48,478 nt of DNA. It comes from Rhizobium phaseoli (lineage in GTDB: Bacteria > Pseudomonadota > Alphaproteobacteria > Rhizobiales > Rhizobiaceae). Under the pieces are notes generated by a model, which worked only from the letters and a program-made list of their open reading frames with translations, searched no databases and was not told the DNA's origin. Position 1 is the first letter of the stretch. Each line of letters opens with the position of its first letter. Where the stretch lies: positions 1-48,478 of the forward strand of contig NZ_ML133595.1 in assembly GCF_003985125.1 (NCBI RefSeq). The letters run 5' to 3'. This document shows, in pieces, positions 1 through 8,099 of this stretch. A program made the position numbers and the translations under genes.

Positions 1-73
1 CTTGATAGCTACGCTCGCCATTCCCGTAAAACTCAACAACAGACTGCTTGAAAGCCAGGCTGTATTTGGACAT
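1..73 (-). CDS. IS3-family transposase OrfA, N-terminal fragment
   Basis: The fragment runs from an ATG at base 73 to the window edge and encodes 24 residues beginning MSKYSLAFKQSVVEFY. This matches the start of the helix-turn-helix OrfA proteins of IS150-like elements, which have an F-K-x-x-V-V pattern before the first helix. The gene reads outward and is cut by the window edge, so it is not known to be truncated in the genome. An identical fragment lies at 48406-48478. Confidence 0.75.
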   Translation of the reverse strand, partial: MSKYSLAFKQSVVEFYGNGERSYQ

Positions 74-118
74 GCAAAACCCCCGAAGGTGGATGTCCAA
101 CTTTCGGGGGTCAGTTCA
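1..118 (-). mobile_element. IS3-family insertion sequence, partial (left copy, 5' end)
   Basis: Bases 1-119 are the exact reverse complement of 48360-48478, so the same element lies at both window ends in opposite orientation. Read on the minus strand it begins TGAACTGACCCCCGAAAG at base 118. A TGA-type terminus followed closely by a transposase orfA is typical of IS3-family elements, and the IS150 group fits best. Only the left terminal repeat, the leader and 24 orfA codons are present; the rest lies outside. The target duplication cannot be seen because only one side of the copy is in the window. Confidence 0.85.
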
Positions 119-170
119 TCGTCCGGGCCTTTTTGTTTGATGCGGTCGGCGGCTTTCCGAATCTAAAAAC

Positions 171-307
171 CTGGCCCCAAACCCCTCCCCATAGGAGGTA
201 GGGACTAGCCCGAGTCTCCGCCGCGCTTCTCGCGAAACATCGAAGATCTGGAAGTCGGTGCGGCAAGTTAAGCCCCTCCCCCTTGTGGGGAGGGGTTTGG
301 GGCGGGG
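171..307. repeat. Rhizobial intergenic palindromic repeat
   Basis: A 16-base arm at 175-190 (CCCCAAACCCCTCCCC) is repeated as a perfect inverted copy at 287-302, enclosing 96 bases. A shorter GC-rich stem-loop at about 273-295 (CCCCTCCC...GGGGAGGGG) is nested at the right edge. Such mosaic palindromes are common between rhizobial genes. It sits between the left IS end and the 3' end of creA, with no coding potential. Confidence 0.65.
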
Positions 308-343
308 TCTTTACGAACGACCAGATATCCGACGTGCTTAGCC

Positions 344-835
344 CTACGGCTTCCCATTCTTCCAGGTCACGTTCTGCCCATAGAGCGGAATCGTCGAAAT
401 CGACATCTTCGCCGATCCATCCGTCAGCTCCCGGGAATGGGCGAGATAGATCAGCGTGTCGTTCGCCTTGTCGTAGATGCGGTTGACGACCAGCGTCTTC
501 CAGATCAGCGACATGCCCTGGCGGAACACCTCGCTGCCGTCCTTGGACAGGTCGATATTGCCGATCTCGATCGGTCCGGTCTGCCGGCAGGCGATGGAAC
601 TGTTGGACGGATCTTCGAACCAGTTGCCGTTCTTGAAGCGGTCGATCAGGCTGCGATCGAAATAGGTGACGTGGCAGGTGACACCTTTGACCTCGGGATC
701 GGAGAGCGCCTCGACGATGATGTCGTTGCCGATCCAGTCGACGCCGACCTTGCCGACGACTTCGGCCGAGACGGCGCCAGCGGAAAGGGCGGCGAAGGAG
801 AAGGCGGCGAGGAAAAGATTGCGCGGCTTGGACAT
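344..835 (-). CDS. creA: CreA family periplasmic protein
   Basis: This encodes 163 residues with a classic signal peptide (residues 1-24, predicted cleavage after AVSA). The mature part carries the CreA hallmarks: a D-x-I-G-N-D segment, then DPEVKGVTCHV, then a SIACRQTGPI block with conserved cysteines. CreA is a conserved exported protein of unknown biochemical role. The start is supported by AGGGAG seven bases upstream of the ATG. It is transcribed alone, 109 bases downstream of the exonuclease gene on the same strand. Family assignment is firm; function is unknown. Confidence 0.9.
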   Translation of the reverse strand: MSKPRNLFLAAFSFAALSAGAVSAEVVGKVGVDWIGNDIIVEALSDPEVKGVTCHVTYFDRSLIDRFKNGNWFEDPSNSSIACRQTGPIEIGNIDLSKDGSEVFRQGMSLIWKTLVVNRIYDKANDTLIYLAHSRELTDGSAKMSISTIPLYGQNVTWKNGKP

Positions 836-944
836 GGCGTCTCCCTGGAGCGCCGCACGTTCGACGGGACGTGCTGAAAGCGCTCTATCGCTTTGAATTG
901 GCGAATTCTAGATAGGCACGCGCCCGTGCTTTGCAAGCAATGAC

Positions 945-1535
945 TCAGGCCTTTCGGCAGGTGCAAGGCGCGTAGCCACGCGCCGTCAGCCGTCCGGGCG
1001 TCATGCCGATTAGTGCCGGGATCGCCGCGACGGCTTTCGCCTTGACCGCCTTGGCCATCTCGATCGCGGCTGCCGCGCAGACCGCAGCATCCTCGGCGGC
1101 GTTGTGGTGCATGAAACGCAGGCCGAGATACTCGGCGATCAGGTTCAGCCGATGGGAGAGGAAATGCGGCCAGATCCGCTGCGCCATCTTCAGGCTGCAA
1201 AGATAGGTGAGTTCCGGATAGGATTGCCGGTAGAGATCGAGGCTCGCCCGCCAGACGCTAAAATCGAAGGCCGCGTTGTGCGCGATCATCGTCGCGCCGC
1301 TGATATCCTCATGAAACTCGTCCATCACCTCGGGAAACTCAGGCGCATCCTCGACATGCTCCGGCCGGATGCCGTGGATGGCGATATTCATCCCGGAAAA
1401 GCGCATGTCGCGCGGCCGGATCAGCCGTTCCTCGACGCGCGTCACCCTGCCCTCTTCGATCCAGGCGAGGCCGACGGAACAGGCGCTGCCGCGCTGCTCG
1501 TTTGCCGTCTCGAAATCAATCGCAATGGTCTTCAA
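945..1535 (-). CDS. DEDDh-family 3'-5' exonuclease (DnaQ-like)
   Basis: This is a single exonuclease domain of about 196 residues. Motif I is A-I-D-F-E-T (D7, E9), motif II is IAHNAAFDFSV, and motif III is the HNAAEDAAVC segment with the H-x4-D pair of the DEDDh type. Such stand-alone proteins trim DNA or RNA 3' ends or act in proofreading and repair; the substrate cannot be told here. I chose the TTG start at 1535 because homologous domains begin directly with the first beta strand (KTIAIDFET). In-frame starts also exist upstream at 1619 (ATG) and 1637 (TTG), and no ribosome site is decisive. Confidence 0.8.
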   Translation of the reverse strand: MKTIAIDFETANEQRGSACSVGLAWIEEGRVTRVEERLIRPRDMRFSGMNIAIHGIRPEHVEDAPEFPEVMDEFHEDISGATMIAHNAAFDFSVWRASLDLYRQSYPELTYLCSLKMAQRIWPHFLSHRLNLIAEYLGLRFMHHNAAEDAAVCAAAAIEMAKAVKAKAVAAIPALIGMTPGRLTARGYAPCTCRKA

Positions 1536-1749
1536 TGCTGCATACCGAATCGTTCCCCGGCCACAGGAATACCGCCCCGCGTGCGGTCGCGCAAATTCGA
1601 TACGCCCTGTGGTTGACATTTCCGCGCAGATATCCAAGATTGCTACCCATGATCGGTTCCGTAACCATGGCTGCGCTCATCCATCACACCATGACCCTTG
1701 CAGGGTACGCGGGAGCAATGGCGCGTTAGCAGCGATCCGATCATCCCGA

Positions 1750-1811
1750 AAACCCTGCCGAGGCGAGCAGGGTTTCGAAACTCGGCTCTCCTCCTGAACC
1801 TTAAGGAGAGC
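1750..1811 (+). promoter_or_regulatory. Two leader stem-loops, the second masking the ribosome site
   Basis: Stem 1 pairs AAACCCTGC (1750-1758) with GCAGGGTTT (1767-1775). Stem 2 pairs GCTCTCCT (1785-1792) with AGGAGAGC (1804-1811) across an 11-base loop. The second stem contains the AAGGAG ribosome site of the following acetyltransferase gene, whose ATG is at 1817. It could therefore limit translation initiation. The pairing is visible; a regulatory role is inference. Confidence 0.45.
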
Positions 1812-1816
1812 ATCCA

Positions 1817-2353
1817 ATGTCCGAAAATGAAGAGAATGAACCGAGCCGCCGAGCGCGCCTGCCGGACGGCATCCTGGTGCGTTCAGTCCGCCTTTCCGAT
1901 GCGGAAGAACTTACCGATCTCATGAATTTGCCGGACTACCGCGCCGGCACGTTGCGGCCGCCCTACCAAAGGGTCGAAGAGGTTCGCAAAAATATGGAAA
2001 ATCCGTCAGCCGGCGCGCTCAACCTTGTCGTCACGCTCGACGGCAAGATTGTCGGCAATTGCGGCCTCAATCGCCTCGGCGGCCGCCGGCAGCACGTCGC
2101 AAGCGTCGGCATGGGCGTGCATGACGATTTCACCGGCCGCGGTTTCGGACGCATCCTGCTCGGCGCCATGGTCGAGGCCGCCGACGACTGGCTTGACGTC
2201 AAGCGGCTGGAACTGACCGTCTATACCGACAACCACGCTGCCATCGGCCTCTATGAGAAATTCGGCTTCGAGCGGGAAGGTCTGCTGAGGGCCTTCGGTT
2301 TTCGATCGGGAGAGTATGTCGACGCCTATACCATGGCGAGGCTGAGACCTTGA
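1817..2353 (+). CDS. GNAT family N-acetyltransferase
   Basis: This 178-residue single-domain protein has the GNAT fold order. The acetyl-CoA pyrophosphate loop is at residues 98-113 (GMGVHDDFTGRGFGRI), followed by a VYTDNHAAIGLYEKFGF segment typical of motif B. The closest recognisable type is the YhhY/RimJ-like group that acetylates small amines, amino acids or protein N-termini; the substrate is not predictable. AAGGAG lies eight bases before the ATG, within a stem-loop. It is divergent from the exonuclease gene and convergent with ligA. Confidence 0.85.
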   Translation: MSENEENEPSRRARLPDGILVRSVRLSDAEELTDLMNLPDYRAGTLRPPYQRVEEVRKNMENPSAGALNLVVTLDGKIVGNCGLNRLGGRRQHVASVGMGVHDDFTGRGFGRILLGAMVEAADDWLDVKRLELTVYTDNHAAIGLYEKFGFEREGLLRAFGFRSGEYVDAYTMARLRP

Positions 2354-2385
2354 GCGAACCAGGCTGACGGCCCGCCGTCATCTTC

Positions 2386-4542
2386 TCACCCGCTGATCAG
2401 CGCCAGCCACTCATCCTCGTCCATGGTCTGCACCCCGAGCTCGCGCGCCTTGTCGAGCTTGGAGCCGGCGCCAGGACCAGCGACGACGATGTCGGTCTTC
2501 TTCGACACCGAGCCCGCCACCTTGGCGCCGAGGCTTTCCGCCCTCGCCTTCGCCTCGTCGCGAGTGAATTTTTCCAGCGAGCCGGTGAAGACCACGGTCT
2601 TGCCGGCGACCGGGCTTCCTGCCGTCACCGGCTGTTCAGCCTCCGCGGGCGTTACTTCGACGAGCAGGCTGCCGATCACCTCGACATTGCGCGGCTCCTT
2701 GTAGAATTCGACCATGGCACGCGCCACGACCTCGCCGATGCCCTCGATGGCGTTGAGATCGTTCCAGGCATCGCCGGACAGCGGTGCTGCTTCCTTCATC
2801 GCCGTCGCAAAGGCTTCGTAAGTGCCGTAGGAGCGCGCCAGCAGCTTCGCCGTGGTTTCGCCGACATGACGGATGCCGAGCGCATAGATGAAGCGATGGA
2901 GCGCAATGCTGCGCCGTTCGTTGATCGCCGCATAGAGCTTGCCGACACTGACCTTGCCGAAGCCGTCGATATTCTCAAGCTTGGTCAGCGAATTCTGCTG
3001 CCGCTTCTCCAGGGTGAAGATCTCCGGCGCGGTGCGGATCTGCAGCGACGGATCCTCGTTTTCGAAGAAGAAGTCGATCTGCTTGGAGCCGAGCCCCTCA
3101 ATATCGAAGGCGTTGCGCGAGACGAAGTGCTTCAGATGCTCCGTCGCCTGCGCCCGGCAGATGAAGCCGCCGGTGCAGCGGCGCACCGAATCCATCTTGC
3201 CGGTCTTCTCGTTGACCTCGCGCACGGCATGCGAGCCGCAGACCGGGCAGGTCTTCGGGAATTCGTAGGGCTTTGCCTCGGCCAGCCGCTTCTCCATCAC
3301 CACGTCGAGGATCTGCGGAATGACGTCGCCGGCGCGCTGGACGATGACCGTATCACCCTCGCGGATATCGTGTTCCTCCGGCCGGATACGCTCACCGCTA
3401 TTGCCGATGCCCTTGATGTAATCCTCGTTGTGCAGCGTCGCATTGGTGACGACCACACCGCCGACCGTGATCGGCTTCAGCCGCGCCACCGGCGTCAGCG
3501 CGCCGGTGCGGCCGACCTGGATCTCGATCTTCTCGACCTCGGTGAAGGCCTGTTCCGCGGGAAACTTGTGCGCCGTCGCCCAGCGCGGCGAACGCGAGCG
3601 GAAGCCGAGGCGCTGCTGTAATTCCAGGCTGTCGACCTTATAGACGACGCCGTCGATGTCATAATCGAGATCCGGGCGCTCGAGGCCGATCTCGTCGTAA
3701 TGCGCCAGGATGTCGGCGACCGAATTCAGCCGCTTCATCAGCGGGTTGACCGGAAAACCCCAGTCCTTGAAGGTCTGCACCATGCCGAACTGCGTGTCGG
3801 CAGGCATCTCCGCCATCTCGCCCCAGGCATAGGCGAAGAATTTCAGCTTGCGGCTGGCCGTCACCTTGGCGTCGAGCTGGCGCAACGATCCGGCGGCGGT
3901 ATTGCGCGGATTGACGTAGGTCTGCTTGCCCTCCGCCTCCATCTGCCGGTTCAGCGCCAGGAAATCGCTCTTGGCCATATAGACCTCGCCGCGAATCTCC
4001 ACCACGGCAGGAACGCCCTTCGGCAACTCATTCGGAATTTCGGCGATGGTACGGATATTGGCGGTGACGTTTTCCCCCGTCGTGCCGTCGCCACGCGTGG
4101 CGGCCGTAACCAGCCTGCCGTTTTCGTAACGGATCGACATCGACAGGCCGTCGATCTTCGGTTCGGCGGTAAAGGCGATCGACTGGTCCGGCAGGCGGCC
4201 GAGGAAGCGATAGACGCCGGCGACGAAATCCTGCACGTCCTCCTGCGAAAACGTGTTGTCGAGCGACAGCATCGGCCGCGCATGGACGACCGGCGAAAAG
4301 GTGACGGAGGGAGCGGCGCCGACGTGCCGCGACGGGCTGTCCTCGCGGATCAGTTCGGGAAACCGCACCTCCAGCGCATCATTCCGGCGCTTCAGCGCGT
4401 CGTAATCGGCATCCGATATCTCCGGCTGGTCCTTGCCGTGATAGAGCGCATCGTGATGCGCGATCTCCTTGGCCAGCCGCTCAAGCTCGGCGGCAGCCTC
4501 TTCGATCGTCAATGTGTCGACGGCGGAACCTTCGGTGGACAT
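2386..4542 (-). CDS. ligA: NAD+-dependent DNA ligase
   Basis: LigA seals nicks in replication and repair using NAD+. The 718-residue protein is complete. It has the N-terminal Ia domain, the adenylation motif EPKIDG with nucleophile K129, and the OB fold. It also has a four-cysteine zinc finger (starting CPVCG, ending FIC), helix-hairpin-helix repeats and a C-terminal BRCT domain from about residue 640 (GKTVVFTGSL). It lies downstream of recN and the DUF6886-like gene on the same strand, in the common rhizobial order. The start ATG at 4542 is the only reasonable one. Confidence 0.97.
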   Translation of the reverse strand: MSTEGSAVDTLTIEEAAAELERLAKEIAHHDALYHGKDQPEISDADYDALKRRNDALEVRFPELIREDSPSRHVGAAPSVTFSPVVHARPMLSLDNTFSQEDVQDFVAGVYRFLGRLPDQSIAFTAEPKIDGLSMSIRYENGRLVTAATRGDGTTGENVTANIRTIAEIPNELPKGVPAVVEIRGEVYMAKSDFLALNRQMEAEGKQTYVNPRNTAAGSLRQLDAKVTASRKLKFFAYAWGEMAEMPADTQFGMVQTFKDWGFPVNPLMKRLNSVADILAHYDEIGLERPDLDYDIDGVVYKVDSLELQQRLGFRSRSPRWATAHKFPAEQAFTEVEKIEIQVGRTGALTPVARLKPITVGGVVVTNATLHNEDYIKGIGNSGERIRPEEHDIREGDTVIVQRAGDVIPQILDVVMEKRLAEAKPYEFPKTCPVCGSHAVREVNEKTGKMDSVRRCTGGFICRAQATEHLKHFVSRNAFDIEGLGSKQIDFFFENEDPSLQIRTAPEIFTLEKRQQNSLTKLENIDGFGKVSVGKLYAAINERRSIALHRFIYALGIRHVGETTAKLLARSYGTYEAFATAMKEAAPLSGDAWNDLNAIEGIGEVVARAMVEFYKEPRNVEVIGSLLVEVTPAEAEQPVTAGSPVAGKTVVFTGSLEKFTRDEAKARAESLGAKVAGSVSKKTDIVVAGPGAGSKLDKARELGVQTMDEDEWLALISG

Positions 4543-4673
4543 GGAACATCACTCCAGAGAATCTGGCTAGAAATCTGCATCGTTTTTAGAGCAAAATTGC
4601 AGGATGAAAAGAGAGGGTGGATATGCTGCATGCCGGATGTCCCGCTATCGGACAGGCCGCCCACCTCTCCGCC

Positions 4674-5201
4674 CTATGACCAATCCCGCGCATAGCGCAG
4701 CCGAATGCCGCTGACATGTAGGCCGGTGGTCCAGAGGCCCTTCAGCGGCCGGAGACTATCGACCATCCGAAGTTCCACCCCACGCGGCGCAAACTCGCGA
4801 TCGAGCCGCGACATGGCCATCCGCTCCGTCGGACTGACGCGTCTGCGCGACACCCACATGCCCGCATCGTCAAGGTCTTCGAAATCCTCAACGGGCATCT
4901 CGTAGCGATGGATCGTCTCTGCCTTGAGCCTTTCCAGCCAATGACGCTCGACGAAGGCGACAGCGCGCCAGTCACCGAGCCAGTGCCGCCGCTCCGTCTC
5001 CGGTGTTTCGGGTTTTGCCCAGATCAGGATGCGCGGGCAGTCACGCGGGAAGAGATACATGAAATCATGATCGCCATCGATCGCCCAGACGAGCGGACCG
5101 TTCAGCCATTCCCGGCCTACCGGGCGAACCGTGGGAATGAGAACAGGGCGCGGCTCAAACACCGGGATATCGGGATCATCGCTGAAATGGAAAAGGCGCA
5201 T
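4674..5201 (-). CDS. DUF6886-like conserved protein
   Basis: This is a 175-residue soluble protein with no signal peptide or membrane segment. It begins MRLFHFSDDPDIPVFEPRP, the hallmark of a widespread uncharacterised family (DUF6886 type), and is rich in aromatic residues and Arg/Asp. The N-terminal R-L-F-H-F-S pattern recalls ADP-ribosyl or RES-like folds, but no catalytic set is clear and I assign no function. It lies between recN and ligA on the same strand with weak ribosome-site signals. Confidence 0.7.
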   Translation of the reverse strand: MRLFHFSDDPDIPVFEPRPVLIPTVRPVGREWLNGPLVWAIDGDHDFMYLFPRDCPRILIWAKPETPETERRHWLGDWRAVAFVERHWLERLKAETIHRYEMPVEDFEDLDDAGMWVSRRRVSPTERMAMSRLDREFAPRGVELRMVDSLRPLKGLWTTGLHVSGIRLRYARDWS

Positions 5202-5286
5202 GGCAACGGATCGCTCGGATCGGAAAGATGCGCATAGCGCGAAGCGCAGTGCTTGTCACGCTGCAGCCTTAAATCGGGTTAGGCGA

Positions 5287-6960
5287 TCAGCCGTTGCCGG
5301 CCAGCAGCCGCTTGGCGGCCGCCCTCGCCTCTTCGGTCACCGACGCACCGGCCAGCATGCGGGCGATCTCCTCGGTGCGGTCCGTCTGCGCCATCGTCGC
5401 CACCCGCGTGGCGATCTTTTCGGAGCCCTCGGCCGCCGGCCCCTTGGAGATCAAAAGATGTGTCGCCGCCCTGGCGGCGACCTGCGGCGCATGCGTGACC
5501 GATAGAACCTGCACCCGATCGGAGAGGCGCTTCAGTCGCTGGCCGATCGCATCGGCCACGGCGCCGCCCACACCGGTATCGATTTCGTCGAAGACGAGCG
5601 TCGGCGCCGATCCGCGATCGGCGAGCGCCACCTTCAGCGCCAGCAGGAAACGCGACAGTTCGCCGCCGGAGGCGACCTTCATGATCGAGCCCGGCCGCGT
5701 GCCCGGATTGGTCTGGACATGAAACTCGACGACGTCGATGCCTTCGGCAAGCGCCTCCTGCGGATCGGTGGTGATCTCGACCATGAAACGGGCGCGTTCG
5801 AGCTTCAGCGCCGGCAGCTCGGCCATGACGGCCGCGGCCAGCGCCGTGCCGGCATGATGGCGCTTGTCGGAGAGTGCGCGTGCCGCGGTATCGTAATTCT
5901 CCCGCGCCAGGCCGACCTCGGCTTCCAGCCGCGCAAGCTTTTCTTCGCCCGCGTCGAGATCGGCAAGATCGGCGATCATGCGAACGGCAAGCGCCGGCAG
6001 CTCGGTGACCGGCACGGAATATTTGCGCGACGCGGCCCGCAGCGCGAACAGCCGCTCCTCCACCCGCTCCAGCTCCCGGGGATCGTATTCGGTCTTGCGC
6101 AGCGCTGCCTCGACTTCCATCTGGGCGTTGGAAAGCTGATCGAGCGCGGCATCGAGCAGCGTCACGGTGTCTTCGAGCAGTCCCGGCGCCTCATGGCTCT
6201 TGCGCTCCAGCCGGCGCACCAGCGAGGCGATATGGGGCACCGGCGAAGCATTGCCGTTCAGGAATTCGGAAGCTTCGGCAATGTCGCCGGCGATCCGCTC
6301 GGCCTTCATCATCTTCTGCCTGCTTTCGGCGAGCTCCTCCTCTTCGCCGTCCTGCGGCGACAGCTTTTGAAGCTCGTCGACGGAAGAACGCAGGTAATCG
6401 GCTTCGCGCGCAGCACTCTCCACTTTCTCTCGGTGCTTCTTCAGCGTCCGCTCGCTGTCGCGCCAGAGGCGATAGAGGCGGGCAACCTCCGAGACCTCGT
6501 CGGTGAGGCCGGCGAAGGCATCGAGCAGCGTGCGGTGGGCATTGGTGTCGACAAGGGCGCGATCGTCATGCTGGCCGTGGATCTCGACCAGCATCTGGCC
6601 GGCCTGGCGCATCAGCTGCACGCTGACCGGCTGGTCGTTGACATAGGCCTTGGTGCGCCCGTCCGCCGATTGCTGGCGACGGAAGATCAGATCGCCCTCA
6701 TCGTCGATGCCGTTTTCTCTGAGCAGCGCGCGAGCGCCGTGGTCCGTGCCGACGTCGAACACCGCCGTCACCTGGCCCTTGTCCTCGCCATGGCGCACAA
6801 GGCCGCCGTCGCCACGCCCGCCGAGCGCCAGCGAAAGACTGTCGAGCAGAATGGATTTGCCCGCTCCGGTCTCACCCGTCAGCACGGAAAGGCCGGTCTC
6901 GAAGGCAAGATCCAGCCGCTCGATCAGGACGATATCGCGGATCGAAAGCTGGATCAGCAT
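5287..6960 (-). CDS. recN: DNA repair protein RecN
   Basis: RecN is an SMC-like ATPase that gathers and protects DNA ends during double-strand-break repair. The 557-residue protein begins MLIQLSIRDI and has Walker A at residues 29-36 (GETGAGKS). A long coiled-coil region follows, then Walker B (TLVFDEIDTGVGG, about 455-465) and a D-loop histidine segment (SVTHAPQVAA). An open frame continues upstream into bamD, but the ATG at 6960 begins the conserved domain and leaves a 4-base gap after the bamD stop. Translation coupled to bamD is likely. Confidence 0.96.
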   Translation of the reverse strand: MLIQLSIRDIVLIERLDLAFETGLSVLTGETGAGKSILLDSLSLALGGRGDGGLVRHGEDKGQVTAVFDVGTDHGARALLRENGIDDEGDLIFRRQQSADGRTKAYVNDQPVSVQLMRQAGQMLVEIHGQHDDRALVDTNAHRTLLDAFAGLTDEVSEVARLYRLWRDSERTLKKHREKVESAAREADYLRSSVDELQKLSPQDGEEEELAESRQKMMKAERIAGDIAEASEFLNGNASPVPHIASLVRRLERKSHEAPGLLEDTVTLLDAALDQLSNAQMEVEAALRKTEYDPRELERVEERLFALRAASRKYSVPVTELPALAVRMIADLADLDAGEEKLARLEAEVGLARENYDTAARALSDKRHHAGTALAAAVMAELPALKLERARFMVEITTDPQEALAEGIDVVEFHVQTNPGTRPGSIMKVASGGELSRFLLALKVALADRGSAPTLVFDEIDTGVGGAVADAIGQRLKRLSDRVQVLSVTHAPQVAARAATHLLISKGPAAEGSEKIATRVATMAQTDRTEEIARMLAGASVTEEARAAAKRLLAGNG

Positions 6961-6964
6961 GGAC

Positions 6965-7807
6965 TTAGGAACCGAGCAGGAGTTTCTTGCCTGCCGCAGC
7001 GATCCACGAGCCCTTGTTTTCACGCGGCTCGGCGCCACCGGTCTGCAGCAGCTTGTAGGAATCGGCGTACCACTGGCTGTCGGGGTAGTTGTGACCAAGT
7101 ACGGCTGCCGCGGTCTGCGCTTCGTCGACGATGCCCATGGCGTAATAGGCTTCAACGAGACGGGCGAGCGCCTCTTCGATCTGGTTGGTGTTCGGATATT
7201 TCTCGACGACGATGCGGAAGCGCGAAATCGCAGCGAGATATTCCTTCCGCTCCATATAGTAGCGGCCGATCTGCATTTCCTTGCCGGCGAGCTGGTCGCG
7301 CGCGAAGCGGATCTTGGCCTGCGCGTCGTCGACATATTCGGAGTTCGGATAGTTGTCGACGACGGCCTGCATCGCCTCGATCGTTTTGGCGGCGGCGCGC
7401 TGGTCCTGCGTCACGTCGACGATCTGCTTGGAATAGGTGAGACCGACGAGATACTGCACATAGGCGGCATCCTGGGACTTCGGATATTGCGCCATGTAAC
7501 GGTTGCCCGAGGCCAGCGCGTCGTCGAGCTTGCCCTGGCGATATTTGACGAAGGTGCTCATCACAAGCGCCTTGCGCGCCCATTCGGAGAACGGGTTTTC
7601 GCGGTCGATGGCGTCGAACTTGCGTGCCGCTTCCGCCATGTTGCCGGCCTTCATATTGGCAAGGCCCTGGGTGTAGAGCACGTCGGGCGGGTCGGTTTCG
7701 AGGCCGAGCTTGGTGATGTCGATATCGGGGTCCGACTGGCAGCCGGATATCGAGGCGCCTGCGCTGAGCACCAGAAGCGATGCGAACAAAGCGCGCGCTG
7801 TCTTCAT
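6965..7807 (-). CDS. bamD: Outer membrane assembly lipoprotein BamD (ComL)
   Basis: BamD is the essential lipoprotein of the BAM complex that inserts beta-barrel proteins in the outer membrane. The 280-residue protein has a lipoprotein signal (residues 1-22, lipobox SISGC with C23) and about five TPR-like repeats, such as YMAQYPKSQDAAYVQYL and VVDNYPNSEYVDDA. GAAGG lies four bases before the chosen ATG at 7807; the adjacent ATG at 7810 is equally possible. The lpxC terminator separates it from lpxC, so it probably has its own promoter in 7811-8046 and is co-transcribed with recN. Confidence 0.92.
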   Translation of the reverse strand: MKTARALFASLLVLSAGASISGCQSDPDIDITKLGLETDPPDVLYTQGLANMKAGNMAEAARKFDAIDRENPFSEWARKALVMSTFVKYRQGKLDDALASGNRYMAQYPKSQDAAYVQYLVGLTYSKQIVDVTQDQRAAAKTIEAMQAVVDNYPNSEYVDDAQAKIRFARDQLAGKEMQIGRYYMERKEYLAAISRFRIVVEKYPNTNQIEEALARLVEAYYAMGIVDEAQTAAAVLGHNYPDSQWYADSYKLLQTGGAEPRENKGSWIAAAGKKLLLGS

Positions 7808-8046
7808 CATACCTTCAGATCCTGCATAACCCATTCCAAAGAACCCCACTGCCGCCGCTCGCTCCTCGGCAGCCACGCCTCGCTGGCGTTTCTAGCCACA
7901 AATGTGCATCAAGAGCAACGCAATGATAAGGCATTAACGCATTTTTGTGGCAGCAGCGGCAGAATGACCGGCTTTTCCTCTTCTTCCCGAGCCACGCGGC
8001 TAAGCATCTGCCGGAAAATACCAATCGCCGGAACGCGAGCGGACAT

Positions 8047-8074
8047 AAAAAAACCGCCTCCGGGAAAGAGGCGG
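8047..8074 (-). terminator. Rho-independent terminator of lpxC
   Basis: On the minus strand, CCGCCTC and GAGGCGG form a 7-base stem (8068-8074 with 8054-8060) around a 7-base loop. A run of seven T residues (8047-8053) follows. It begins 25 bases after the lpxC stop and ends the dcw-lpxC transcript before bamD. Confidence 0.85.
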
Positions 8075-8099
8075 CCTGGTCTTAAGAATATGCTGGAGG

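Noticed and set aside
2365..2380. TGACGG / CCGTCA hairpin between the GNAT gene and ligA as a terminator
   Set aside because: The stem is only six bases, the loop is very small and there is no T tract, so termination is not supported.
5719..7440. A 573-codon open frame antisense to recN and bamD
   Set aside because: It spans two convincing genes and their junction and has a low-complexity product, typical of a shadow frame.
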